The translations under genes and the position numbers were made by a program. 20,676 bases of DNA from Tieghemiomyces parasiticus. Its lineage: Eukaryota; Kickxellomycota; Dimargaritomycetes; Dimargaritales; Dimargaritaceae. The number at the start of each line of letters is the position of its first letter. The first letter of the stretch is position 1. Below the pieces are notes generated by a model that saw only the letters and a program-made list of their open reading frames with translations, did not search any database and had not been told where the DNA came from. The stretch is taken from NCBI GenBank assembly GCA_027575765.1, contig JANBPT010000859.1, forward strand, positions 1-20,676. Direction: 5' to 3'. Below are positions 1 through 7,325 of the stretch, piece after piece.

Positions 1-4
1 TCTC

Positions 5-12
5 TATATAAA
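5..12 (+). promoter_or_regulatory. TATA box of the U3 snoRNA gene
   Basis: TATATAAA lies about 33-38 bp upstream of the predicted U3 RNA 5' end at about 43-45. That is normal spacing for a Pol II core promoter, and fungal U3 genes are Pol II transcribed. Any further upstream elements lie outside the window. Confidence 0.6.
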
Positions 13-44
13 CCCATCCGCCTTGCAACACGGGACTAACCCAT

Positions 45-288
45 CGACTGTACTCTACAGGATCATGTTCGTAGTTAGTATGTTCTGATCTCTCAGTACT
101 TTAGATGGAAAACCAGCTGGTTGATGACATGTTGTACGCCATCCGTAAAGGGAGGCTGTGGTCGCTAAACTTCTTAGGTGGAGTAGACCCTCGATGATCT
201 TGCGTTGCTAGTACTCGTCATCTGCGCCCTTGGGCCGGGTGGTTGATGTCTAGCTTTCTTGCAAGGATGGTCGTACCGTCTGACAGCC
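45..288 (+). ncRNA. U3 small nucleolar RNA (box C/D, rRNA processing)
   Basis: U3 guides early cleavages of pre-rRNA in the nucleolar SSU processome by pairing with the 5' ETS and 18S. The 5' end (about 45-75) reads GACTGTACTCTACAGGATCA and continues TGTTCGTAGTT, matching the conserved A' and A boxes of fungal and animal U3. A GAAAACCA element followed by TTGATGAC (about 108-125) fits the hinge and box C' region. Box C (GATGATC, 193-199) and box D (GTCTGA, 278-283) bracket the 3' domain. That domain folds with CTTGC/GCAAG (199-203 with 261-265) and GCTAG/CTAGC (207-211 with 250-254). There is no intron between A' and A, unlike S. cerevisiae U3. The length of about 244 nt is near that of S. 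pombe. The exact ends are inferred: the 3' end is set about 5 nt after box D. Recognised by motif order, not by database search. Confidence 0.85.
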
Positions 289-289
289 T

Positions 290-1536
290 TCGTTATAGAA
301 TAATAAGAATACTAAATGTAGATTCCGTCAATAGAGAAGGTCTAACATAGGGAACTGTTAAGTGATGATATGTCAATCTTGAACTGCAATCAATCAATTA
401 ACTGCCCTTATGTTCCTGACTGATTATAGTTTTCTTGGGTGCATGGGCCATAATTTTTCAGCTGTGTTTGATTGAACTGCCAAGTGTTAACTTCCATGTA
501 ATGGAGTGTATAATATAATATATTTATGTTCAAATGAGGATTTTTCTAATAACTTTTGTCAAGATTAGCAATGAATAAGGATTGCAAGTTTCACTTCGTT
601 TCAATAAGTTAACTATGGTCCTTTATAATGTGGCCACAATGTTGGTGGATGATAATGATAAACATTTTTCTGGAAACTGGTGAGGTTAGAGTCAAGTAAT
701 TAGGGCAGGCTGAAATCAGATTTTAGTAATGACATAAGTTTAAAAGACTATAGATACCATGTCAAGTGCTATTAAACTAAATCAACAAGTTAATTATGGT
801 TTCAATAATTGTCACTTTATGATGGCATTGTGAACTATGTTGTCTCACCCAGATTATCTATGCAATAATGATGAGATAATCAAAGTGGTCTATGTTATCC
901 TTTAAATGATCCTACAATTGGGCTTTCTTATGATACCACACCTTGTTTACAATTCTCCTTAATTTCTATGCCATGTTCTTGCTGATGATCTCAACATGAT
1001 ATATCATCATTATCATTTTAATATTATTTATTATAGTCAAGGTTGGAAGACCAGTATAATGACCATCTGCTAGCCACCTCAATACAAGTCAGACCAACAT
1101 ATAATCCCTTTATGATGTATCATTATCACCCTGGCTACTGTTACAACATTAATAATAAAAGTAAGGCTAAAGATGTTAAGATCAGTAGAATGGAGCAGTG
1201 TCCCCCTTTAAGGGTTCTCTGCCTTTATTACCCCAATGACTAAATATTCCAATGTAGGGTTGGTTGGCCTTGCAGACCACCCTTCTTCCCTGTCTTTTAG
1301 TTAAAGTCTCCCACCCTCACCACATACGCCTTGCCTGCACTCACCCTTGCTGTATGCAGGTAAACATTACTCTTTTTTTTCCTCTTGATCCAGTTGCTCT
1401 TTGCATCCATACTCCGCCTACCAGTACTACTGGCCCTTGTCATTTATCTATCAAGTTTAGTTCAATAAAATTGTTGTGCAGGCAATAAACGTTAGACATC
1501 AGTGGATTGGCAGATTCCCATTTTTTGGTAAAACAT
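290..1536. other. AT-rich gene-free spacer
   Basis: The stretch from about 290 to 1210 is clearly richer in A/T than the rest of the window, with short ATAT and TCATCATTATCA runs and loosely repeated phrases such as AAGTTAACTATGG near 606 and AAGTTAATTATGG near 786. From about 1210 to 1490 it is C/T-rich. The open frames are short and show no recognisable protein. I see no RNA gene here. It may be spacer, or old decayed repeat sequence. Confidence 0.5.
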
Positions 1537-1543
1537 AAAAAAA
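1537..1543 (-). terminator. Pol III terminator of tRNA-Asn
   Basis: A run of seven A on the plus strand is seven T on the tRNA strand. It starts one base after the discriminator base of tRNA-Asn and is a standard Pol III stop signal. Confidence 0.85.
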
Positions 1544-1544
1544 T

Positions 1545-1618
1545 CGCTCCTGGGTGGGCTTGAACCACCAACCTCCTGATTAACAGTCAGACGCGCTAGC
1601 CGATTGCGCCACAGAAGC
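1545..1618 (-). tRNA. tRNA-Asn(GTT)
   Basis: A 74-nt cloverleaf on the minus strand. The acceptor GCTTCTG pairs with CAGGAGC (one U-G pair) and is followed by discriminator G. The anticodon arm TCTGA-CTGTTAA-TCAGG gives anticodon GTT (plus-strand 1582-1584). The T arm is GGTGG-TTCAAGC-CCACC. No intron is present and CCA is not encoded, as expected for a nuclear eukaryotic gene. The retrotransposon begins 11 bp upstream of its mature 5' end, so the Pol III start region is now partly or wholly supplied by, or next to, LTR sequence. The internal A and B boxes are intact. Confidence 0.95.
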
Positions 1619-1623
1619 GGATG

Positions 1624-1629
1624 CTCTTG
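1624..1629 (+). repeat. Target site duplication, left copy
   Basis: CTCTTG here matches TTCTTG at 7320-7325 with one C/T difference. The copies directly abut the LTR ends when the LTR is taken as TG...CA from 1630 to 2049. Five of the six bases (TCTTG) are identical. Confidence 0.6.
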
Positions 1630-2049
1630 TGGAGTCCAGATGAACTTAGGACACCTGAAGATTCCTGGTGGGCAGACACAGTTAGAGCAAGCCACCAGAA
1701 TGCATTAGCACGTCTACAGCCCAGCAGATGAACCAAATGGTGACACCAAGATATGGGAAAGCCAATACAGGTTGAGTATATGGTCAGGCCACTTCTCCCA
1801 CCAATGATGAACCAATTTCCCATGGCTTGGTCCAACACCAACTTTTTGATTATCTAGCCAAAAACATTTCGATTATTAGTGTAACTAGAGGGTCACCAAA
1901 GTTAGGCAAGCAAAACAAAAACAACTCTAGTTTAGTATCATATATATACCCAGAACGTCAGCACTTCTATCTTCTGGGAGTGTTTCCCCTACCCTGCCTT
2001 GGGGTACCCAGTTCTTCATTAAAACCGGTTTATATATCTATTCTTCACA
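1630..2049 (+). repeat. 5' LTR
   Basis: 420 bp starting TGGAGTCC and ending TTCACA. It differs from the 3' LTR only at 1664 (C here, T at 6934) and 2026 (C here, T at 7296; this C is in a CpG). Identity to the 3' copy begins two bases earlier, at TG 1628-1629. I treat those two as target-site bases on the left and as the two bases normally trimmed by integrase on the right. A TATATATA stretch at 1941-1948 is a candidate LTR promoter TATA box. Confidence 0.93.
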
Positions 2050-2051
2050 CT

Positions 2052-2067
2052 TGGTAGCGAAGCTACG
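2052..2067 (+). other. Primer binding site (initiator-Met tRNA type)
   Basis: TGGTAGCG begins two bases after the 5' LTR. It is complementary to the CGCUACCA 3' end of an initiator methionine tRNA, the primer used by yeast Ty1 and Ty3. The next bases (AAGCTACG) are partly self-complementary with it: GTAGC at 2054-2058 pairs with GCTAC at 2062-2066. Confidence 0.7.
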
Positions 2068-2150
2068 TTTTCTCAAAAGGACAAGACCCAAACTCCGTTT
2101 TTTTTCAATCAGAAACCGTTTACTTTAAATTTATTTTTCACACCAACCGT

Positions 2151-3152
2151 ATGCAACAAGGCTACGGGATATCTTTCAGCTCATCCACCACACCATCATC
2201 ACTGTCATCCAATTCCACAAGTATTTATTACAACGCACCTTCACCCAACCCCATGGATTGCCACATGGACTCCGTCCCAATGGGGGCACCCCACGACCTG
2301 GACATCAATGGAATCATTACCGTCCTTCACAAACTTGCCAGTTCAATCCGTCACAACCGCCAGGACCATATTCCCCGCACCCCGGGAGCCCACCTCATGA
2401 CGTTTGCCGGAAACTGCACAGATAATGTAGAGTATTGGCTGTTATCAGTTGATCTTTATTGTAAGGCTGTCAACATCCTTGACAACGGGAGGAAGTACTT
2501 ATTAGCCGCAAGTGCCCTGCGCAACAATGCCATGGGTTGGCTGTACCTCCTACAGCAAGATAATGCTGTGGTTACCTGGGACCTGTTCTGTTTGGCCCTA
2601 TGAGAGAGGTATGGCGGAGTGCAAAATCAAGCAGCAATCAGAGACAAGTTAGCCACCCTGGTCCAGTGCAACTTGGTCACAGCTTACGCCAAGGAACTTA
2701 CCTTGCTAGTGGCTGCACATGGGCACATTTCCGACGACAAGGCCATTGACCAATTTGTGAGAGGCCTGAAGCCAGCCGTCAGGGCTCAAGTGGCCGCCCA
2801 GAACTTTGACAACCTACCGCAAGCCATCATGTTTGCCAAAAGGTACAACTCCGCAATGTTCACAAAGGGGACATGGCAACCGCCCACCCATAACCAACGC
2901 CAGGAAGCCACCCCAATGGAAATTGACGCCATCCAAGACGCAGGCCGCCAGGAATCAGGAGGAAGGCGCAACAGAGGATTCAGCAGACAAGGGCCAAAAT
3001 GCTACACCTGTAACAAGGTGGGGCACATTGCCAAGAACTGCCCGCACCGCGCACAGGCCAACCTGATGTTTTCGGGAAACGCCGAGGGACAGGACAAAGA
3101 CCAGGAGTTGACCTGTCCTCGCCAAGAGGCAACCCTGTTCCTGGAGCAGTAA
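2151..3152 (+). pseudogene. gag: gag polyprotein, interrupted by one stop codon
   Basis: Gag forms the virus-like particle and binds the element RNA. The ATG at 2151 opens a frame of 333 codons ending in TAA at 3150-3152, with an in-frame TGA at 2601-2603 (codon 151). Both sides are Gag-like. Before the stop is the capsid-type helical region with VEYWLLSVDLYCKAV. After it the frame continues with ERYGGVQNQ and a basic linker to a CCHC zinc knuckle (C-x2-C-x4-H-x4-C, CYTCNKVGHIAKNC, 3000-3041). The TGA most simply derives from CGA (Arg), as the sequence resumes without loss. The downstream half has no good ATG; a start at 2619 would be GTG, so it is not a separate gene. The 3' end overlaps pol, which is in the -1 frame. 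Confidence 0.9.
3074..3144 (+). promoter_or_regulatory. -1 programmed ribosomal frameshift signal (slippery heptamer plus pseudoknot)
   Basis: GGGAAAC at 3074-3080 is phased as G GGA AAC in the gag frame, the X XXY YYZ rule for -1 slippage. A 6-nt spacer (3081-3086) leads to stem 1, GGACAGG 3087-3093 with CCTGTCC 3112-3118 (7 perfect pairs). Loop bases CCAGGA 3101-3106 can pair with TCCTGG 3139-3144 to make stem 2 of an H-type pseudoknot. The pol frame is open from 3014 and gag ends at 3152, so the site lies inside the 139-nt overlap. The fold is inferred by eye. Confidence 0.8.
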
Positions 3153-3205
3153 TCGGCGTTGCCAAGGCAACCCCCAGGTCTGGTAGGCCGCAAGAGCCCC
3201 GGACT

Positions 3206-3520
3206 GTACCGCTCCTCACCTTCATCATGGAAATAAATGGTCAGAAGGTCCACTGTCTGCTAGACAGCAGGTCAACCAACGATTTTGTATCCCAGAGCAG
3301 TGTGGGGCGGTTAGGATTGCCGCTGTTTAAGTGTGTGGAACCATTGAGAGTGAAAGTGGCAAACAGTGAGGAGTTAATAATCTGAGAGTATACCCAATTT
3401 GAGGGAGTATTGGATAACACTCGACACCAGGTGGCCGCGTACATCTTTGGCCACCCCGTGTATGAAGTACTGCTGGGACAACCATGGATCCAGCAACAGG
3501 ACCCAGTAGTAGACTGGCAC
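3206..3520 (+). other. Retropepsin-type protease domain, active site altered
   Basis: The stretch LTFIMEINGQKVHCLLDS leads into the active site, and the second half ends in VYEVLLGQPWIQQ, the usual 'LG..WL' close of Ty3/gypsy proteases. The family active site D-S/T-G reads D-S-R here: GAC AGC AGG at 3263-3271. GGG to AGG is one G-to-A change in a CpG (C3268-G3269). A TGA splits the domain at 3383-3385. Both changes predict an inactive protease. Confidence 0.85.
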
Positions 3521-3736
3521 CAGTGAGTGGTAACCCTCCAGACGGCCAAGACTACCAGGGACAACCAGGCTCCGGGACCAAAGGGTCCTGTCAAGAAACC
3601 AGCTCTGGGATCAGTACATTCCGTCGAAAACGCCAGCAAGATAGGCCCAGATCAGCAACCCGAGAAGCCCCGTGCAAACCACTTACCTGGGGTACGCTAT
3701 ATCCTAGACAAGGGGGTAGCACCACCAAGAAGAAAC

Positions 3737-4099
3737 TATGAAGCAGACGCAGGCACGGACCTTGCCAGTGCCAAGACCATCACAGTCCACCCGGGCAAGA
3801 CGTGCCGCGTCCACCTAGGCATCAGGACAGAACCTCCAGCAACGACCTACCTACAACTCCAACTCCAATCAAGCTGGGCCGCAAGGGGCCTGGTATTAGG
3901 GGGTGGGGTGATAGACAGTGGGTATTGAGGGGTAGTTAGAGCCATCCTAACCAACGCATCCAACCAAGATGTGGCTATCCGGAAGGGAGACTATGTGGTC
4001 CAGGCCGTCCTCCACAAGGTCCCAAGGCTCACCTGGCAACCCGGGGAACAACTCCACAAGTTGGAACAAGGGGAGCAAGGTTTTGGGTCAACGGAAACC
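3737..4099 (+). other. dUTPase domain (trimeric dUTP pyrophosphatase fold), damaged
   Basis: This domain would hydrolyse dUTP to dUMP and limit uracil in element cDNA. All five family motifs appear in order. Motif 1: ADAGTDLASA (about 3743-3772). Motif 2: QSSWAARG, with Gln (CAA, 3866-3868) where the family has Arg. Motif 3: GGGVIDSGY (catalytic Asp at 3914-3916), then TGA where Arg is usual, then G. Motif 4: KGDYVVQAV (3983-4009). Motif 5: QGEQGFGSTETQ (4067-4102), close to the glycine-rich RGxGGFGSTG. It sits between protease and RT. The arginine losses are each explained by CGA to CAA or TGA. An active enzyme is unlikely from this copy. Confidence 0.9.
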
Positions 4100-4261
4100 C
4101 AGGCCGAGTTTCAACTCATCTCGGCAACCCAGTGCAAGCGGGAGGCCCGGGACCCAAACCAACACACTTACCTGTTGGCAATATGAACGGTCAAGGAGGA
4201 AGCCAACAACCCACTTGACAGGGTACCGGCAAAGGTTGCCGCAGTCCTACGCAATTATGAA

Positions 4262-5590
4262 GGCACCATATTTGGGACCCTGCCTGACGGCTTACCACCT
4301 GCGCGGGTGGTGGACCACCACATTGAGATGACAACTGACAGGCCGGTGGCAAGCGTGCCATACCCACTACCACAAAAAGACCTTGCCGAGCTACAAACAC
4401 AGATTGATGAATACCTTTGGAAGGGGTGGATCCAGCCAGGGTCCTCCCTGTATGGGGCGCCGGTGATCTTTGTCCCAAAGAAAGACGGTACGCGGAGGAT
4501 GTGTGTGGATTACAGGGCGCTGAACAAGGTAACGGTTAAGAATTGGTACCCAATACCCAACATTTCGGAGAGCTTTGCACGACTAGCGGGGGCCCGGGTG
4601 TTCTCAAAAATCGACCTCAAGACGGGGTACCATCAGATCCAGATCCACCCACCAGACGTGCCGAAGACGGCGTTCACCACATGCTACGGGCAGTACAAAT
4701 TCCTTGTGATGCCCTTCGGACTTACCAATGCACCGGCAACGTTCCAGACATTAATGAACTCGATCATGCAACCGTTCCTGGACACCTGCGCAATGGTGTA
4801 CCTGGACGATATACTGGTATTCAGTACAAATGAGGGGGACCATGCCCGGGACCTGCGGAAGATACTGGATCAATTGGCAAAACATAAATTAGTAGCTAAC
4901 CTGAAAAAGTCCGAGTTCTGCTGGTCCCAGATCAAGTACCTGGGCCACCTCATATCGGGACAGGGCGTAGAGGTTGACCCAGCCAAAACCCAAGCCATGC
5001 GCAAGTACCCGGCACCAAGGACCGTATGCCAACTACAGGCATTCTTGGGACTTACCAACTATTACTAGACGTTCATCCCAGAGTACGCGGAGACAGCCGC
5101 ACCGCTGACCAACCTGCTTAGGGGGAAGCCAAAAGACATTGAATGGTCAGAGGCATGTGAGGCGGCATTTGAAGAACTAAAGGGTAAGCTGGTCAGTCCA
5201 CCGGTGTTGATATTCCCCAACTTCAAGCGGCCGTTCACAGTCCAGACGGACGCATCAATGGTGTCCATTGGCGCAGTCCTACTACAGGACCACGGGGACG
5301 GAAACCAACCGGTAGCTTACCTGTCAAAACGCCTGAACCCAGCACAGGCAAGGTACCCAGTGTTTGAGCTTGAACTGTTTGCAATTGTCCACGCCCTCAA
5401 GGCATGGCAGCAGTACCTGTACGGACAGGAGTTCAAGGTGCAAACGGATCACAAGTCACTACAGTTCCTAAAGTCAGTCAAAAAGTTAATGCCAAGACTG
5501 TACCGATGGCTGGAGGACTTACTGGAGTTCGACCCGGATGTAGAATACTTACTGGGGAAGAGACAGGTAATAGCGGACGCACTGTCACGA
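4262..5590 (+). other. Reverse transcriptase and RNase H domains
   Basis: RT blocks are clear: YGAPVIFVPKKDGTRRMCVD, FSKIDLKTGYHQI, FLVMPFGLTNAPATFQ and the catalytic YLDD (4799-4810). A TAG at 5066-5068 follows GLTNYY, just after the RT thumb-proximal FLGLTNYY motif; the frame resumes with TFIPEYAE. RNase H follows from about 5200 with its acidic residues in TDAS (Asp 5249-5251), the ELELFAI glutamate, QTDHK and ADALSR. Apart from the TAG, both domains look functional. Confidence 0.93.
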
Positions 5591-5799
5591 GCTGTGGACC
5601 CAACACTAACCAACATTGAGGCGGAGGATGACGTTTGGACAGATGAAATGGCGGGGTACCTACGAGGGAATCCCTGGCCAGGAAATGTGAGAAGCAAAGT
5701 AAGAGACAAAGTAGTAAGAGAAGCAAGCCAATTTCGGTTGGTGGACAAGACATTGACAAAAGTGGTGGACGGAGTGGAAGTAGGGGTGATAAGAAGAGA

Positions 5800-6910
5800 T
5801 GGAAGAGTGGCCAAAATAAGGCATTACCACAATGGGCAAGGGCATGGCGGGATAAGGGACACCATTATGAGAATGAAGGCAAATGTATGGTGGCCAAAGT
5901 GGCAGAAGGAGGTAAAGGAGTACATCCGCCATTGCCCAAGGTGTCAGGTGTATGGCGCAGACCATGAGCCGCAGGACACCTCCCACTACCCACTGGACCC
6001 GCCACTGTCACCGTTCGTGAGGTGGAGTATTGATATTGTGGGGCCACTACCAACAACGCCCCGTGGTAACAAATACATTATCACGGCGTTGGAGCACGCT
6101 ACGGGATTTCTGGTATGTAAGGCAGTACCGGACACCATCACGGAGCGTGTGGTAGAATTTCTGTACACAAATGTACTGTGCGAGTACGGGAGGCCAAACG
6201 AACTACTATCGGATAGGGGGCTGCAGTTCTTAAGTGACATTATGAGCCAATTTATGGAAAGGCAGAGAATGCACCACCTGCGGACCTCAGGCTACCATCC
6301 ACAGACCAACGGGAGACTGGAAAGGTTCCACGGGACACTAAAAGAAATGATTAGGCGGACCGTGCCCCACCCAGAACGGGACTGGGACAAATGGTTGCCA
6401 ACCATACTCATGTTCCTGCAAGCAAAGCCCTCCCAACGCACAGGACGCGCACCATTCTCACTAATGTACGGTGTGAAAATGCTCCTCCCAGGTGAACCCC
6501 TGCAGCCCACATTTGACCGTGAGCTGGACATTGACTACCAGCATGCTGATGTGACCCCCCGCCTGGCTACACTCCAACGCCTAAGGCGGACAGAGAATAT
6601 TGCTAGGCACCAGTGGAATACCAAAAACCAAGAAGGGGTAGGTCACGTGAGGGTATTTGCAATAGGAGATGCTGTGTTAGTGAGAAATCACACGGCAAGG
6701 TCGCTAGAGCCTAAGTGGTTTGGCCCATTTAAAGTGACGGGGGTACTGAAGTATAATACCTACACGCTGGCTACACTTGGGGGACAGCCAGTACGGGCCA
6801 CCTCAATCAAGCATATGAAAAAAGCCCACCTAACCCCCATGACAACCAGGAATTGGAACTTGCTGGCCCGTTTTTGCTGTGCCTTGGAGGGGGAGAGTGT
6901 GGAGTCCAGA
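5800..6910 (+). other. Integrase domain (HHCC, DD35E, GPY/F-like C-terminus)
   Basis: The zinc-binding module has His in RHYHNGQGH (from 5822) and Cys in HCPRC (5933-5944). The catalytic core keeps Asp in SIDIVGPLP (6032-6034), Asp in LLSDRGLQF (6212-6214) and Glu in NGRLERFHG (6320-6322), with 35 residues between the last two. After it come VLVRNHTARSLEPKWFGPFK and related residues of a GPY/F module. No chromodomain follows: the frame ends about 50 residues later inside the LTR. The domain contains no stop. Confidence 0.94.
6886..6897 (+). other. Polypurine tract
   Basis: GGAGGGGGAGAG lies just before the 3' LTR, separated from its TGGAG start by TG. This is the usual plus-strand primer site. 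The two-base gap mirrors the two-base gap (CT, 2050-2051) between the 5' LTR and the primer binding site. Confidence 0.85.
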
Positions 6911-7319
6911 TGAACTTAGGACACCTGAAGATTTCTGGTGGGCAGACACAGTTAGAGCAAGCCACCAGAATGCATTAGCACGTCTACAGCCCAGCAGATG
7001 AACCAAATGGTGACACCAAGATATGGGAAAGCCAATACAGGTTGAGTATATGGTCAGGCCACTTCTCCCACCAATGATGAACCAATTTCCCATGGCTTGG
7101 TCCAACACCAACTTTTTGATTATCTAGCCAAAAACATTTCGATTATTAGTGTAACTAGAGGGTCACCAAAGTTAGGCAAGCAAAACAAAAACAACTCTAG
7201 TTTAGTATCATATATATACCCAGAACGTCAGCACTTCTATCTTCTGGGAGTGTTTCCCCTACCCTGCCTTGGGGTACCCAGTTCTTCATTAAAACTGGTT
7301 TATATATCTATTCTTCACA
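6900..7319 (+). repeat. 3' LTR
   Basis: 420 bp, identical to the 5' LTR except T6934 and T7296. It contains the last 14 bases of the pol frame. Ends TG...CA. Two differences in 420 bp indicate a young insertion. Confidence 0.93.
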
Positions 7320-7325
7320 TTCTTG
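7320..7325 (+). repeat. Target site duplication, right copy
   Basis: TTCTTG, matching CTCTTG at 1624-1629 with one transition. The sequence beyond it (7326 onward) should be the original upstream flank of tRNA-Asn. Confidence 0.6.

Larger units (their letters stand above)
3074..6913 (+). pseudogene. pol: pol polyprotein (PR-DUT-RT-RH-IN), interrupted by five stop codons
   Basis: Pol occupies one frame, -1 to gag, from the frameshift site to a TGA at 6911-6913, about 1,279 codons. In-frame stops lie at 3383-3385, 3524-3526, 3926-3928 and 4184-4186 (all TGA) and 5066-5068 (TAG). The frame is unbroken across each one, with no indel. Domain order is aspartic protease, dUTPase, reverse transcriptase, RNase H, integrase. 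Four of the five stops fall before RT; RT, RNase H and integrase keep their catalytic residues. The terminal TGA lies inside the 3' LTR. ATG-initiated translation of the intact RT-IN part is not obvious. The likely state is a non-autonomous copy. Confidence 0.93.
1630..7319 (+). mobile_element. Ty3/gypsy (Metaviridae) LTR retrotransposon with dUTPase domain, defective copy
   Basis: A 5.69-kb element bounded by two 420-bp direct LTRs and an imperfect 6-bp target duplication. The order is LTR, primer binding site, gag, protease, dUTPase, RT, RNase H, integrase, polypurine tract, LTR. RT before integrase places it in Ty3/gypsy. No chromodomain is visible after the integrase GPY/F-like region. 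The coding frames hold one internal stop in gag and five in pol, so this copy cannot make full-length Gag-Pol. The cis elements (LTRs, primer site, polypurine tract) look intact, so it could still be copied by another element's proteins. It is inserted immediately upstream of a tRNA gene, as Ty3 is in yeast. Elements with dUTPase have, as I recall, been reported from Phanerochaete chrysosporium; whether this is the same lineage needs a phylogeny. Confidence 0.97.

Noticed and set aside
2619..3152. A separate small gene for the zinc-knuckle half of gag
   Set aside because: It is in the same frame as the upstream half and opens only because of the TGA at 2601; its first start would be GTG.
2601..4186. 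TGA read as a sense codon (alternative genetic code)
   Set aside because: Both host genes and gag end in TAA, so the idea is not excluded by stops alone. But the dUTPase site calls for Arg, TGA as Arg is not a known code, and CGA-to-TGA decay also explains the protease and Gln changes.
6650..6913. A chromodomain at the integrase C-terminus
   Set aside because: After the GPY/F-like segment only about 50 residues remain and they do not show chromodomain aromatic or acidic motifs.
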